A DNA stretch of 64,000 nt from Hemerocallis citrina (lineage: Eukaryota; Streptophyta; Magnoliopsida; Asparagales; Asphodelaceae), in the NCBI GenBank assembly GCA_017893485.1, contig CM030363.1:178434435-178498434 (forward strand), in the 5' to 3' direction. A program made the position numbers and the translations under genes. Below, one piece after another: positions 10,505 through 22,234 of this stretch. The first letter of the stretch is position 1, and each line of letters opens with the position of its first letter. The notes under the pieces are model-generated. The model did not search any database. It worked only from the letters and a program-made list of their open reading frames with translations, and had not been told where the DNA came from.

Positions 10505-13500
10505 ATGCACGGTAGACGATCACTTCGACCAGAACTACTACCAATTGACGCGGAAACAGAACGCACTTTGCACAGACTAGGTAAGTTATTTGCAGCACAC
10601 CAGTCGACTGCCCACGCTAACCAGTCGACTGATCAGAAACCTAGTACATATACAGCAATGGCAGAAGAAATACCCAATCGCGTACCAATGCAGGACAAAT
10701 TCACTCCTAAGAATATTGAGCAACCTTCCTGCATCTCTTTTCAACCTAATGCCACAGGGAACATGCACCTATCTCCTCATTTACTTAGTATGGTTCCCCA
10801 CTTTAGTGGCAGACCAGATGAAGAGCCTCATCTTCACTTGCAAGACTTTTTCGATCTTTGCAGGACACAAAGCGTCCAAGGGCTCACCGCTGAACAAATC
10901 AGGTTAATCTTGTTTCCTTTTTCTTTAAAACTTAATGCTAAGTTATGGTATAATTCTTTGGAACCAGGATCAATTAATTCATGGGAGCAATTGGCAACGA
11001 AATTTTTGAAAGAATTCTTTCCAGCCCAGAAAACCAAACAGCTAAAAAGGGAGATTCAACTCTTCCAACAAAAAGATGGAGATTTATTCTTTGAGGCATG
11101 GAAGGATTTCAAAAGCAAGCTTCTCAAGTGTCCAACTCACAATTTGCCTAAGGATGATCAGGTACAAGCTTTTTATGAAGGTTTAAATGATACTAATAAA
11201 GCAATTGTTGATGCAGCTTGCAATGGAATTCTAATGAGGAAAAGTGGAGAAGAAGCCATTGAACTTTTTGAAGAACTCAGCGAGAACTCCCAACAATTCT
11301 CAACAAGAAGGGGACCTTCGAAGAAACAGGGAGTCTACGAAATCTCTAATAATAATAACATTCAATTAGAAATGGCAAACATGAATAAAAAAATTGATAT
11401 GCTTGTTAATGCAATGTCGACAATGGGTGGAGTTAAAAATCAAACAAGTGAAATGTGTGCAATTTGTTCTCATTTAGATCACACAACTGATACATGTCCC
11501 ATGTCTACTTTTACAGATCAGGAGCATGCAAACTATGTGGGACGAGGAGTATTTCCACCGAAGAACAATCCATACTCGAACACATATAACCCAGGATGGA
11601 GGAATCATCCAAACTTCTCATGGAGCAATAATCAAAACAATCAAGGGAATCAATTCACACAAGGACATACAAGGAACCCTCAGATGGGAAGTGGGTTTGA
11701 AAGACCAGCTCCAGAACAGAAGAAGTTGGATTTTGAAACCACTGTTCTTCAATTGCTCCAACAACAACATCAAACAAGCAACCAACAAGGACAAGCAATT
11801 CAGAAGTTGGAAACCCAAATTGGTCAGATTGCAAAAGAGCTAAGCGAAAGAAAGGCAGGTGAACTCCCTTCACAAACCATACCAAACCCTGGAGGTCAAG
11901 AACAGCTCCAAGCAGTCACAACCCTAAGAAATGGTAAGATAATTGACAACATGATTGGAACACACACAGACAAACCAGTCGACTGTCACTACAAGACAGT
12001 CGACTGCACAGACAAATCAGAAAAACAACCATCAAAAGCTTTGGGTTCAAGTAAGGTAAGTCAAAAAGTAGGGACAGTTCCACCACCATTCCCTCAAAGG
12101 TTAGTCAATAAAAAGAAAGAACAACATTTATTTGACGTCTTTGAAACTCTCAAAAAGGTAGAAATTAATATTCCCCTACTTGATGCTATTAAACAAATTC
12201 CTTCTTATGCCAAATTTTTGAAAGATTGTTGTACTCATAAAAGAACATTTCAGGTTAAGGAGGATGTTGCTTTGACAGAAGAAGTGAGTGCTGTATTATT
12301 GAGAAAACTACCACCTAAACTGAAAGATCCAGGTAGTTTCACCATTCCTTGTAAAGTTGGTGAGCACTTCTTTGAAAAAGCACTATTAGACTTGGGGGCA
12401 AGCATCAACCTTCTTCCTTACTCTGTTTACGAAAAGCTTGGATTGGGGGAACTCAAACCAACATCCATCACCTTGCAATTGGCAGATCGCAGCATCAAGA
12501 GACCTAGAGGTATTTTAGAAGATGTCTTAGTTCAGGTAAATGATTTTATTTTGCCTGCTGATTTTGTTGTGTTAGATATGGAGGAATCTTCAATGTCATC
12601 ATCTCTACCGATCATATTAGGTAGGCCCTTTATGAGTACAGCTGATATAAAAATTTGTGTTAAAAAGGGCATTATAAGTATGAAGATAAACGGAGAAAAA
12701 GTGGAATTTAAAATGTTTGATACACTAAAATTACCACAAGATGATCATGAATGCTATAATATTGATGTGGTGCAGGAGATTGTTGATCAAACATTTCAGG
12801 TACATAGCGTTGAACCACTACAAGCCACAATCACTCAATCTCTAACTTTATCTCATGTTGAACAGGAATACGATGACTGGGAGATTGCAGAGACAGTACA
12901 TCAACTTGAAACTCCACAGTCACATTCAGGTAAGCTTGTGCCTGCTTTTGAACAGTTGGTATCTGATAAAATTTCTATTTCTTCAGATCAGGCGACTGAC
13001 GAACAGAGTAAGTCGACTGGTTTTCTAACCAGTCGACCGAATCAAGATGCCCAGAACAAGTCGACTGCTGACATGGACCAGTCGACTGTACAGAAGCGTC
13101 CAGACATAGAACTCAAGCAGCTGCCCGACCATTTGAAGCACGCATTTTTAGGAGAGAACCAGACGCTACCAGTAATAATTGCTGCTAACTTGAGTGCACA
13201 GGAAGAAGAAAAGCTGCTGAAGGTATTGCGAGAACACAAAAATGCAATAGGATGGACCATTGCAGACATCAAGGGAATAAGTCCATCCAAATGCATGCAT
13301 AGAATACTCCTGGAGAACGATGCAAAACCTAGCAGAGAGGCACAGAGAAGGCTCAACCCCAACATGAAGGAAGTGGTAAGAGCAGAAATTTTGAAGCTAC
13401 TAGATGTTGGCATCATCTATCCTATCTCAGATAGCAAATGGGTAAGTCCTATACATGTAGTTCCTAAGAAAAGTGGAGTTACAGTGGTAACAAATGAAGA

Positions 13501-16066
13501 GAATGTGCTTATCCCAACAAGAGTAACCACAGGTTGGAGGGTATGCATTGATTATAGGAAACTGAACAATGAAACCAGGAAAGATCACTTCCCTCTTCCT
13601 TTTATTGATCAAATGTTAGAAAGATTAGCAGGATATAGTCATTACTGTTTTCTAGATGGTTATAGTGGCTATAATCAAATTGCTATTGCTCCAGAAGATC
13701 AAGAAAAGACCACTTTTACATGCCCTTTTGGTACTTTTGCATACAGGAGGATGCCCTTTGGACTGTGCAATGCTCCAGCTACATTTCAAAGATGCATGAT
13801 GAGCATATTTTCAGACATGGTGGAAAGGTTCATTGAGGTATTTATGGATGACTTTAGTGTTTTTGGATCTAGTTTTGATGAATGCCTTAACCATTTGCAG
13901 CTGGTGCTTAAAAGATGTGAAGAATGCAATTTAGTGCTGAATTGGGAGAAGTGCCATTTCATGGTACAACAAGGTATTGTGTTGGGTCATGTGGTGTCCA
14001 AAAGGGGAATAGAGGTAGACAAGGCAAAAATTGACATCATATCAAAACTACCCCCTCCCACTACAGTTAAGGGTGTTAGGAGTTTTCTAGGACACGCAGG
14101 TTTTTATAGACGATTTATAAAAGACTTTTCAAAAATCTCCAAACCCCTTTGTGACTTGTTAGCCAAGGATGTTGAGTTTATATGGACAAAAGAATGTACA
14201 AATGCTTTTAATACATTGAAGAATCTTCTCATTTCTGCACCTATAGTCATGGCACCAGATTGGAGCCATCCTTTTGAGCTCATGTGTGATGCAAGTGATT
14301 ATGCCTTAGGGGCTGTTTTAGGTCAAAGAATCAATAAGAAACCACATGTTATTTACTATGCTTCTCGAACTCTAAACGAAGCACAGCTAAATTATTCTAC
14401 AACTGAAAAAGAAATGTTAGCTGTTATTTTTGCTGTAGAGAAGTTTAGATCATATTTAATTGGTTCTAAAGTTATTGTTTTCACTGACCATGCTGCCTTG
14501 AGATATTTGTTGGCTAAAAAGGAAGCTAAGCCTAGGTTGATCAGATGGGTGCTGCTGCTTCAAGAATTTGATCTTGAGATTAGAGACAAGAAAGGATGCG
14601 ACAATGTTGTGGCAGATCACATGTCCAGATTACTGCACGAGGACGAGAGAAATGTGCCCCCGCTGAATGAAAATTTTCCAGATGAACAATTATTTGCAAT
14701 AAATATTCACACCCTCGGGGCAGTCGACTGGTCCCTCAACCAGTCGACTTATCTCTCTGAACAACTACCCTGGTTTGCTGATATTGTCAATTTTCTAACC
14801 GCTCATGTTTTTCCTCCAGGTATGACACATCAGGAAAGGAAAAGATTGGTGGATCTGAGCAAACACTATTATTGGGATGATCCTTATTTATTCAAATTTT
14901 GCTCTGATCAAATTATAAGAAGATGTGTGGCAGACGAGGAACAAAGGAGTATTCTACAACATTGCCACCAATATGCTTGTGGAGGACATTTTGGGCCAAA
15001 GAGAACAGCACTTAAGGTATTGCAATCTGGTTTTTATTGGCCTAAAGTATTCAAAGATGCTTTTTCTTTTTGCAGGACTTGCGACAAATGCCAAAGGACA
15101 GGCAACATCTCTTCTAGAAATCAAATGCCACTACACAACATACAAGTAATCGAGCTTTTCGATGTCTGGGGAATCGACTTCATGGGTCCATTTCCTAACT
15201 CATTTGGTTATGTATATATACTTGTTGGTGTGGATTATGTGTCTAAATGGGTCGAGGCTGTCCCCTCACGAACTAATGATCACAAAGTTGTTGTCAAGTT
15301 TTTGCAGGAGAACATTTTCACTAGGTTTGGTACACCACGAGCAATAATTAGTGATGGAGGGAGCCACTTCAATAACTACCCATTTGCTTCTTTAATGAAG
15401 AAATATGGGATTACACATAGAGTGGGTACTCCATATCACCCTCAAACCAGTGGACAGGTGGAGCTTAGCAATAGAGAGATCAAGAGCATCTTGGAAAAAA
15501 CAGTCAATCCAAGCAGAAGGGATTGGTCTCTACGCTTGAACGATGCATTATGGGCTTATAGAACCGCTTTCAAGACACCCATTGGCATGTCACCATACCG
15601 TTTGGTCTTTGGAAAAGCTTGTCATCTGCCGGTAGAGTTGGAACACAAAGCTTATTGGGCTATCAAAAAGTTCAATTTTGATATGAAACAGGCAGGTGAC
15701 AAAAGGAGATTGCAACTAAATGAGCTTGAAGAATTGAGACACGATGCATATGAAAACGCCAAACTATACAAGGAAAGGACTAAGTTATACCATGATAAAC
15801 AATTAGCAAGGAAGGAGTTTTATGAAGGACAAAAGGTATTGATCTACAACTCAAGATTGAGACTCTTTCCAGGCAAGCTCAAGTCAAGATGGTATGGACC
15901 ATATATTGTCACAAAAGTCTTTCCACATGGTGCATTGGAAGTTCACAGCGAAGAACGAAATCAAACATTCAAGGTGAACGGACATAGGGCGAAGCCATAC
16001 ATTGAGATGAGTCTACAGCCACACGAGGAAGATGTGCATCTTCAACCCATTCAATACATTGCATGA
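10505..16066 (+). CDS. Athila gag-pol polyprotein (intact, 1853 aa)
   Basis: This single frame encodes the capsid and replication enzymes. In order: retrotransposon gag domain (about aa 95-270), CCHC zinc knuckle [15 protein letters not shown] (about 317-331), aspartic protease with active-site LDLGAS (about 627-632), reverse transcriptase with FMDD (about 1112) in place of YMDD, RNase H starting near CDASDYA (about 1260), integrase HHCC finger (about 1485-1525) and D-D-35-E core (D about 1556 in GIDFMG, D about 1616 in SDGG, E about 1651 in GQVEL). No stop or shift is seen, so it may be functional. The start used is the first ATG, about 95 bp after the primer site; a later in-frame ATG at 10661 is also possible. 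Paired CAGTCGACTG boxes interrupt the frame at the N-terminus, gag-protease, protease-RT and RNase H-integrase linkers. Confidence 0.95.
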   Translation: MHGRRSLRPELLPIDAETERTLHRLGKLFAAHQSTAHANQSTDQKPSTYTAMAEEIPNRVPMQDKFTPKNIEQPSCISFQPNATGNMHLSPHLLSMVPHFSGRPDEEPHLHLQDFFDLCRTQSVQGLTAEQIRLILFPFSLKLNAKLWYNSLEPGSINSWEQLATKFLKEFFPAQKTKQLKREIQLFQQKDGDLFFEAWKDFKSKLLKCPTHNLPKDDQVQAFYEGLNDTNKAIVDAACNGILMRKSGEEAIELFEELSENSQQFSTRRGPSKKQGVYEISNNNNIQLEMANMNKKIDMLVNAMSTMGGVKNQTSEMCAICSHLDHTTDTCPMSTFTDQEHANYVGRGVFPPKNNPYSNTYNPGWRNHPNFSWSNNQNNQGNQFTQGHTRNPQMGSGFERPAPEQKKLDFETTVLQLLQQQHQTSNQQGQAIQKLETQIGQIAKELSERKAGELPSQTIPNPGGQEQLQAVTTLRNGKIIDNMIGTHTDKPVDCHYKTVDCTDKSEKQPSKALGSSKVSQKVGTVPPPFPQRLVNKKKEQHLFDVFETLKKVEINIPLLDAIKQIPSYAKFLKDCCTHKRTFQVKEDVALTEEVSAVLLRKLPPKLKDPGSFTIPCKVGEHFFEKALLDLGASINLLPYSVYEKLGLGELKPTSITLQLADRSIKRPRGILEDVLVQVNDFILPADFVVLDMEESSMSSSLPIILGRPFMSTADIKICVKKGIISMKINGEKVEFKMFDTLKLPQDDHECYNIDVVQEIVDQTFQVHSVEPLQATITQSLTLSHVEQEYDDWEIAETVHQLETPQSHSGKLVPAFEQLVSDKISISSDQATDEQSKSTGFLTSRPNQDAQNKSTADMDQSTVQKRPDIELKQLPDHLKHAFLGENQTLPVIIAANLSAQEEEKLLKVLREHKNAIGWTIADIKGISPSKCMHRILLENDAKPSREAQRRLNPNMKEVVRAEILKLLDVGIIYPISDSKWVSPIHVVPKKSGVTVVTNEENVLIPTRVTTGWRVCIDYRKLNNETRKDHFPLPFIDQMLERLAGYSHYCFLDGYSGYNQIAIAPEDQEKTTFTCPFGTFAYRRMPFGLCNAPATFQRCMMSIFSDMVERFIEVFMDDFSVFGSSFDECLNHLQLVLKRCEECNLVLNWEKCHFMVQQGIVLGHVVSKRGIEVDKAKIDIISKLPPPTTVKGVRSFLGHAGFYRRFIKDFSKISKPLCDLLAKDVEFIWTKECTNAFNTLKNLLISAPIVMAPDWSHPFELMCDASDYALGAVLGQRINKKPHVIYYASRTLNEAQLNYSTTEKEMLAVIFAVEKFRSYLIGSKVIVFTDHAALRYLLAKKEAKPRLIRWVLLLQEFDLEIRDKKGCDNVVADHMSRLLHEDERNVPPLNENFPDEQLFAINIHTLGAVDWSLNQSTYLSEQLPWFADIVNFLTAHVFPPGMTHQERKRLVDLSKHYYWDDPYLFKFCSDQIIRRCVADEEQRSILQHCHQYACGGHFGPKRTALKVLQSGFYWPKVFKDAFSFCRTCDKCQRTGNISSRNQMPLHNIQVIELFDVWGIDFMGPFPNSFGYVYILVGVDYVSKWVEAVPSRTNDHKVVVKFLQENIFTRFGTPRAIISDGGSHFNNYPFASLMKKYGITHRVGTPYHPQTSGQVELSNREIKSILEKTVNPSRRDWSLRLNDALWAYRTAFKTPIGMSPYRLVFGKACHLPVELEHKAYWAIKKFNFDMKQAGDKRRLQLNELEELRHDAYENAKLYKERTKLYHDKQLARKEFYEGQKVLIYNSRLRLFPGKLKSRWYGPYIVTKVFPHGALEVHSEERNQTFKVNGHRAKPYIEMSLQPHEEDVHLQPIQYIA
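10601..14749. repeat. Paired CAGTCGACTG palindromes inside gag-pol
   Basis: Boxes start at 10601/10622, 11976/11997, 12989 (CAGGCGACTG)/13010/13030, 13058/13079 and 14721/14741. Start-to-start distances are 20-21 bp within pairs. They are read in different frames as QST, KST, VDC or VDW. Each set lies in a non-catalytic linker: near the N-terminus, between zinc knuckle and protease, between protease and RT, and between RNase H and integrase. Codons there look like imported sequence rather than conserved protein. Confidence 0.9.
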
Positions 16067-17084
16067 ACTCATCCTGTCTAGCTGAAGACATGAAACACAG
16101 CGCTTATTGGGAGGCAACCCAATGTTTCAGGGGAGTATTTACACTTTCCTTTATTTGCTTTCAGTTATTCACTTTTCTTTTAGTTTTTCAGTATCTCCTT
16201 ACTAGGTGGCGACATATGCCTATTTTACATTTTCTTTCGAACATTGAGGACAATGTTCCATCTAAGTGTGGGGGTATTAGTTAGTCATATTTGGAATTTT
16301 TGAATTTTTTTTTTAGGATAAACAATTTCTTATAAAGTAAGAGTAAGGATACTTAGTTACTTTAGGATTGTTGAGTTTCATAATTCCCTACAAAAGTGTG
16401 TGAGTCATGCGATTATACATAATAAAAAATGTGTGATGCTTTTTCTGATGATTATTCCCTTTAGATCTAGTCCTAAATCGAGTTTAAGTAAATAGAGTGA
16501 TACAATATATGTATATATATTTGAATAAAGTCAGTCTACTCCAATGTTTTGAGGGCTTAGTAACTAGGGGTATTCATCACCAATGTTTACCTTTACGTCA
16601 AACGGCAACTTGAAATACGAGTATGCAAAGCACTTTAATGTTTGTGACTTGTTGAGTAACCGGGTGGATACATCACAAATGTTTCGCATTCGCGTCAAAA
16701 GACAAGTGACAACTTTAAAGAAGAGACTATAAAAAAAAAAAAAAAAAGAAAAAAGAAAAAAAAAAAAAAAAAAAAAACTCTAGTTTGCTACTGGATTTGT
16801 AGTAGAGAGAAGGGATAATCACAGACTGAGTAGATGCATACTATAACTACATTAATCGCATGACAAATATGACTAAGTTTGGGATTTATGAATAGACAAT
16901 TGCACTGGAGAAAATGGGTATGTTTAACTTTACTTTATCTGAAATTGTTTGTAGTTTTGTATTTTTCATTTTGATGTCCACATAATAAGAAATCATGATG
17001 GTTGAGTTTATTCTGATTATTACTCCCTTGTTCATAAATTCACTTTTTGCTTGAGGACAAGCAAAAGCTAAGTGTGGGGGTATT
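16067..17084 (+). other. Athila 3' internal non-coding region with two purine tracts
   Basis: No envelope-like frame is present. Just after the stop is a short stem-loop, ATTGGG-AGGCAA-CCCAAT (16106-16123). The polypurine tract AAGTGTGGGGGTATT occurs twice, at about 16264-16278 and 17070-17084. Each is preceded by GAGGACAA, and only the second abuts the 3' LTR. A poly-A-rich run occupies about 16731-16776. The rest is AT-rich without a gene. Confidence 0.75.
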
Positions 17085-18775
17085 TGATGAACACATTATT
17101 ATTCACTTTTTAGAGCAATAATCTTAATATAATTAGACATTTAAAAGCTCTCTATATGGTATTTAACTCCTATTTTCTCTTTTCCATAGGAAACAGCTTA
17201 TAGCAGCAAAACGAAGCAGATTTAGGACTTCAAGAATAATACACAGCAAACTGCAGAGGATCAGTCGACTGGTTCCTCAACCAGGAGACTGAACAAGAGA
17301 AGCTGATTTTCCACAACTATCGACACAGTCGACTTACTCTCAAAGACAGTCGACTGGTATGATCAAAGGTGAAATCTACATAAGTCTCGACTCAGTCGAC
17401 TGGTTTGAAGACAAGTCGACTGGTCTGCGGCGGAGTAAACAGATAAGATATTCGAAGATACACCTGAATCTGATTTCAAATCTATTTGAATCAAGATTTT
17501 ATACAGCGAATCAAATCTAAAGACAGGGTATTTTCCAAGTGAACAGATAAGGAAAGAAAGGAGAAAAGAGAAAGATATTAATCATCAAATCAAATAAAGA
17601 AGGATCTTCCTGAAAAAGGGGAAACCCTAATTCTCAGCCGTGTTCTATAAATATCAGAATACCATCTCCAGAACGACTCTCTCTCTCTCCGCTCTCTCAA
17701 CTCCACAACTCCATCCAAGGATCATCAAATCTATCTCGTGGACGCAACTTAATCAGAGAGTTCCCAACCATCAAGTCATCAACCCGTGCTTCACTCCATC
17801 AACATCGAAGAAGGAGAGAGAAGATCCAGCATCCAGAAGGCAGTCGACCATATTGCCGGAATCCATTAGTTTATTTCTTCTTCTCTCTTTATTCTTTTAT
17901 GTTGATCATGTATTTGAACTTGTTAAGCAATAAAAGTATTATTATGTGGAACTAATTTCATAGTTGGGTAGATCGAAACCGTAGTTATGTAGTGCTATAT
18001 TCTTCTGAGATCTTCTAATTACTTATTGATTGAATCTGGTTGAATTTACATGGATTAATGGTCATCAAACTTGGATCTTGAAGTCTGAGAGCAGTCGACT
18101 GAGGTGAGAGCCAGTCGACTGACATACAGCACGTGAGAATATCAAGTTTATGTTATCATTTATCTAAATCTGTTATATGAAGCATATTGAGACGACCGAA
18201 TCTCGTGCCCATAATTTGTAACAAAGGAATCTTTAGGGGTTCTTGGTTCAATCAACTTAGAGGATCTAGATCTGATACCAATTTCTAGAACTTTAAGTGT
18301 TTGTTCGTTTCCACTGTTCTTATGTTTTCTCTAAGTATGACTTAGTAGATACCATGCTAAAATACTTAGGGGAAGAAACGAATTAGAGTAGATACCATGC
18401 CTAATTCTTGGCTTAGGGAAACAATACTTTAAGGAGTAGATACCATGCCCTTGAAGTGAACAACATGAGTAATTGGAAGTAAATTCAGAAGGTTACTTAG
18501 CATTACTAACTATTGGTGGAAATCAACAACCCAACTATTCAAGAGATATTTGTGATTCAAACTCATCTTTCTTAGTTTAATCTTTTTAATTCTTTTAGAT
18601 TTCTACAACAACCCTTCATCATTTATTATTAGTTTTATTGATTAGTAAGTTGAAGACTACAATCTCTGTGGGATCGACCCTTGCTATTACTACGATTCGA
18701 TTCGTGCACTTGCGAGGTTTTTATAATTTGTGTCTAGTTTTATCTATTTATTTAGGTATCTAGATTCCAACAACA
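17085..18775 (+). repeat. Athila 3' LTR
   Basis: This LTR is visually near-identical to the 5' LTR over its whole length. The one clear difference is loss of 19 bp at about 17841: the 5' copy has CAGTCGACTG, a 9-base spacer and CAGTCGACCA, whereas this copy has only CAGTCGACCA. That is exactly one box-plus-spacer unit. It ends at 18775, followed by the CAAGT target duplication. Confidence 0.95.
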
Positions 18776-18946
18776 CAAGTCCGAGTCTGGGTCCAATTTT
18801 TGGACCAAACTGGTCCGAGTCCGGGTCCGAGTGGTGGTAGACCAACCCGATCGGACTCGATACCAGCTCGGTGGCACCATCGTGTTGACGACTATTGGGG
18901 TAAGCCTTTGAAGGGGGCATACGGTTGAAGAAATAACTGGTGGAGG

Positions 18947-19190
18947 CACTACAAAATGCATGGGCTTTCTCGGTGCTTTTTTCGACCTATCCCGATGTTT
19001 TTAAACGTCAGGATAAATTTTAACAGCATTTTAGAAAACGTCAGAACAAACAGCATTGGTAAAGATATTTGGTCTATCCCGGCGTTTCTATAAAACCTCG
19101 GGATAGGCTGGAAAAGTCATTAAGGATTTCCAACATCTATCCCGGCCGACCTTTTTATTATGAAAAATGCTGAGATAGCCTTTGTTTTTT
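18947..19190 (+). mobile_element. CACTA transposon terminal fragment
   Basis: CACTACAAAATGCATGG at 18947 is a CACTA terminal inverted repeat. The next 240 bp contain repeated TATCCCGGCG / CTATCCCGATG / AACGTCAGGATA motifs, in both orientations, typical of CACTA subterminal arrays. No opposite terminus or transposase was found to the right, so it is truncated. Its TIR shares only the CACTACAA core with the fragment at 1933-2105, so the two are probably different families. Confidence 0.7.
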
Positions 19191-20542
19191 TATAATTATT
19201 TTTTATTATTACCTTTTTTTAAAAATTCAAAAGATCCAAAGAAGTAATAACATATAAACAACTTGGAATTAAAGAAACAATGCAGTATACCAAAAATCAA
19301 TATATATGATATTCCAGCCAAGTTTAGATTATCATTTTACAAGAATACAAGTACATGATTCGAATATTGTCATATATAAAATAAACTTGAGCGGTAAAAT
19401 AAATAAATAAAAACTAAACTTGAGATTAAGATCAATCTTATAGATAGTATAAACTATAGAGTTTATAAGTATCTATACAGAGATCCATCTAATAATCTCT
19501 AGCTCTTACCCTCTAGTCCTCTAGAGCATTTCACTATGACTAACCACTTTCACTATGACTCTGTGCTTGATCTCTTTCCAAACTATCAAAACCGAAGCTT
19601 TATTAGTAAAAGAAAGCAGGCCTTTGAGTAGGGAAACTTTCAATTTGTCGAATCATTAACTAGTGCCTTCATTTGCTTTGATAAAACCAGAAGCTGTGGA
19701 AATCAATCTTGGGAATCAATCAGTGCAATAAAAAGAGAGAATCAATCAAAGCTACATGCAATCGCTTACATCTGAGCAACGGAAGGGCTTCACAAATTCT
19801 CTCTTAGCATGCCTAGGCATGACACATGGATTTTTTATGTACTACTATCATAAGGTTAATTATGATGAAAATAACGAATCGTCCATAGAGAAACCACTGT
19901 GTTAAATTTCCTCCAATACGGCCGAAATATTGGCCGAAATTTCGTTTCAGCTAACTTGCCGATATGAAATCACATGTTTTATAATTTCACATCGTTTTGG
20001 ACCGAAATGTATAAATTTCAGCCAAAATTACTGAAATATCGACCGAATATTGCCGAAATTGGCGAAATATCAGTCGAAATGGACACAAATATTATTGTGA
20101 ATATATTAAAAAATTTATTTTACTTTTTTCATATATATGTCTTTCAATATAGGACCTTAAGCTAAAATAATGTAAGGATTTCGTATCGCTATTGTTCGTA
20201 TATATGCAAAGTCAAGTAAGTTTATTAACTAATACATTTTTTCTAATCAATGCAAATTCAATTTAGTTATCTACTTATATTATATTCTCTTATATATTAT
20301 TGCTAAATTATGGGAAGATTTACCGTAATTGAATCATGTCATTAGTTACATTATACAATATTTTATATGATAAATGACATGTAGGTCATATAATATCTTA
20401 TTTAGTAATAAAAAATATATTTATTGAGTATAGAAAATGAACATCCAATATGATCACATTTCCTCGAGATCTTCTCCGATATCTCCAATCCGAGACGAAA
20501 CATCCCTTGAAGAGATGAGTCCGAAATCCGATATTTAAAGAG
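19191..20542. other. Unassigned AT-rich sequence with a CCGAAAT-rich patch
   Basis: No gene is supported. At about 19910-20080 the words GGCCGAAAT, CCGAAATATTG, CGAAATATC and TTTCGGTC-like variants recur on both strands. Related CCGATATCTCC / CCGAGACGAAAC words reappear at about 20475-20530. This is the pattern of a non-autonomous hAT-like element with subterminal motifs, but no terminal repeat or target duplication could be fixed. Confidence 0.4.
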
Positions 20543-21964
20543 TTAATTCCCTAATTAGCATGAACTATTTAAATTAATCTTAAATTATACATGACCCAAA
20601 CTTATTTCCCAAATTATACATGCCCCACCAAAATCAATACCACATCACTCCTATTTAATTATGTTTTTTTTTTATTTTTAAATGGTGGGATCACATTTAA
20701 CTCAATAGCAAAGTAATATCTTACAAGATGCTCATAGCTAGCTTGTTAGTATAAGTTTGTGTAAACATACCAAGCCAAACACCGGCAAAGGGCTGGAGCA
20801 GTAGAATTTTGATTCACATTCCCAGGTACAATTTGATGATTCAGATTTTGATTATCTTGTGAATCAAAACCTGGGAATGATAGACATACCAATCCAAATG
20901 TTGATTCACCAAGCCAAATAATGATCATCAAAATCAAAATCTGGAGTAGTAGAATTTTGATGGAGTTGTAGAATTTTGATTCACATTCCGATAAGCTTCC
21001 ATAACCCACACAATTTTTTCAAACAATCCACTTCTCTACTTATCATGCATGAATACACACTTATACAAGTATACTAATAACCACTTTCAGAGACATTTTA
21101 GGAATGTAACAAGTTTAATATTAAAAAAAATGTACAACCACAAAGATTTAAAGAAAAGCCAATTAAAAAAGACAATTCAAAATGAAAGTACTAGGATTGA
21201 TAAATCCGTAGCATCAACCAAAAAAAAAATGTGTAGCAAAATAACACAAATGGAATTGAATGAATACATAAACATCTGAAACATCTGAACCACAGTTAGC
21301 AGACCAGCTATATCATTTTGACAATTCAACCTGTTCATCTAGCATCAATCTCTGCTTATAAAGAAGATTGCTTTGGTTTGGAACTCTACATTATAAGCTT
21401 TTGCATGAAGGATTTGTAATCTGCTCCTTTCTATGATCATCTTCTATGTCCGTTTAAGAGTTCAAGTTCTTCCTACTTCCTGAGCTTGTCCTTGTCTATT
21501 TGAGGCATCATCCTGCAAAAATCTTTGAAAGAATTAGCAAAGCTAAACTATGACATTTAATTAACCAAAAAACTATAACTCTCTACTCTGATCAGTTTAC
21601 TTACAACATTGGACATCTGATTCCTTGTAAAATACATGGACTTGTAGCATTGTATCCATAATATCCTTTCCTAATTGGAATTTGACCTCTGTGTCACCTT
21701 GAAGCTGCAAAGTCGACACCGAGCAGATAATTAGTTCGCTTTATACCAGGCTATGATCCCATTATCAAATTTTGAAATAGCACGACTCTTGTAGAAAATT
21801 TGAGATGAAACTATGTACACATTAGTGGCAAACTGCGATATAAATGATAAATAGCATGACAAATAGACAAAATGACAGAGTATAAAGTTCATGAGGCACA
21901 TAGAATTGGAATTGCAAATTTGGTAAAGTAGAACTATATCCACATACAACAATATGTATGTAAT

Positions 21965-22157
21965 AAGTAAAAAATAATTAATAAAGTTTGTGCAATTTGC
22001 AAAGTGAGATTCATAAACATGAGTATATATATATATATATATAAGTAAAAAATAATCAATAAAGTTTGTACAATTTGCAAAGTGAGATTCATAAACATGA
22101 GTATATATATATGAATCTCACTTTGCAAATTGTACAAACTTTATTGATTATTTTTTA

Positions 22158-22224
<67 letters not shown>
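21965..22224. repeat. Direct plus perfect inverted repeat beside an (AT)n tract
   Basis: A block starting AAGTAAAAAATAATYAATAA occurs twice in direct orientation (from 21965 and 22043, about 78 bp apart). It is followed by a perfect 50-bp inverted copy at 22111-22160, which can pair with 22043-22092 across an 18-base loop. (AT)n tracts separate the copies and extend to 22224. The block lies just downstream of the MULE transposase. Confidence 0.85.
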
Positions 22225-22227
<3 letters not shown>

Positions 22228-22234
22228 GCATACC

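Larger units (their letters stand above)
8676..18775 (+). mobile_element. Complete Athila-type Ty3/gypsy retrotransposon
   Basis: The two LTRs (1710 and 1691 bp) begin TGATGAACAC and end ACAACA. They are flanked by a perfect 5-bp duplication, CAAGT (8671-8675 and 18776-18780). A tRNA-Asp-type primer site follows the left LTR and a purine tract (AGTGTGGGGG) precedes the right one. The single gag-pol frame is open for 1853 codons. By eye, the LTRs differ mainly by one 19-bp deletion. All of this indicates a recent insertion that may still be transcribable. No envelope-like frame follows pol. It lies inside the small hAT-like MITE. Confidence 0.95.
8268..18869. mobile_element. Small hAT-like MITE, split by the Athila element
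   Basis: The left end TAAAGCTGGTAC (8268) and the right end TACCAGCTC (18861-18869) are inverted repeats. The flanks read GGTGGCAT (8260-8267) and GGTGGCAC (18870-18877), a 7/8 match to an 8-bp duplication. The interior (8268-8675 and 18776-18869, about 500 bp without the insertion) is rich in GGACCCGACCCG / CGGGTCCG motifs on both strands, as in many plant hAT derivatives. It has no coding capacity. The span includes the younger Athila insertion. Confidence 0.6.

Noticed and set aside
10505..16066. Endogenous pararetrovirus (caulimovirid) origin
   Set aside because: The protein has an integrase with HHCC and D-D-35-E motifs and is flanked by true LTRs. There is no movement protein or virus-type coat protein.
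8853..18121. SalI linker or vector contamination as the source of the GTCGAC boxes
   Set aside because: The boxes occur in both LTRs, within conserved coding sequence and in a second element family, with a fixed 19-21 bp pairing and variable spacers. No vector sequence adjoins them.
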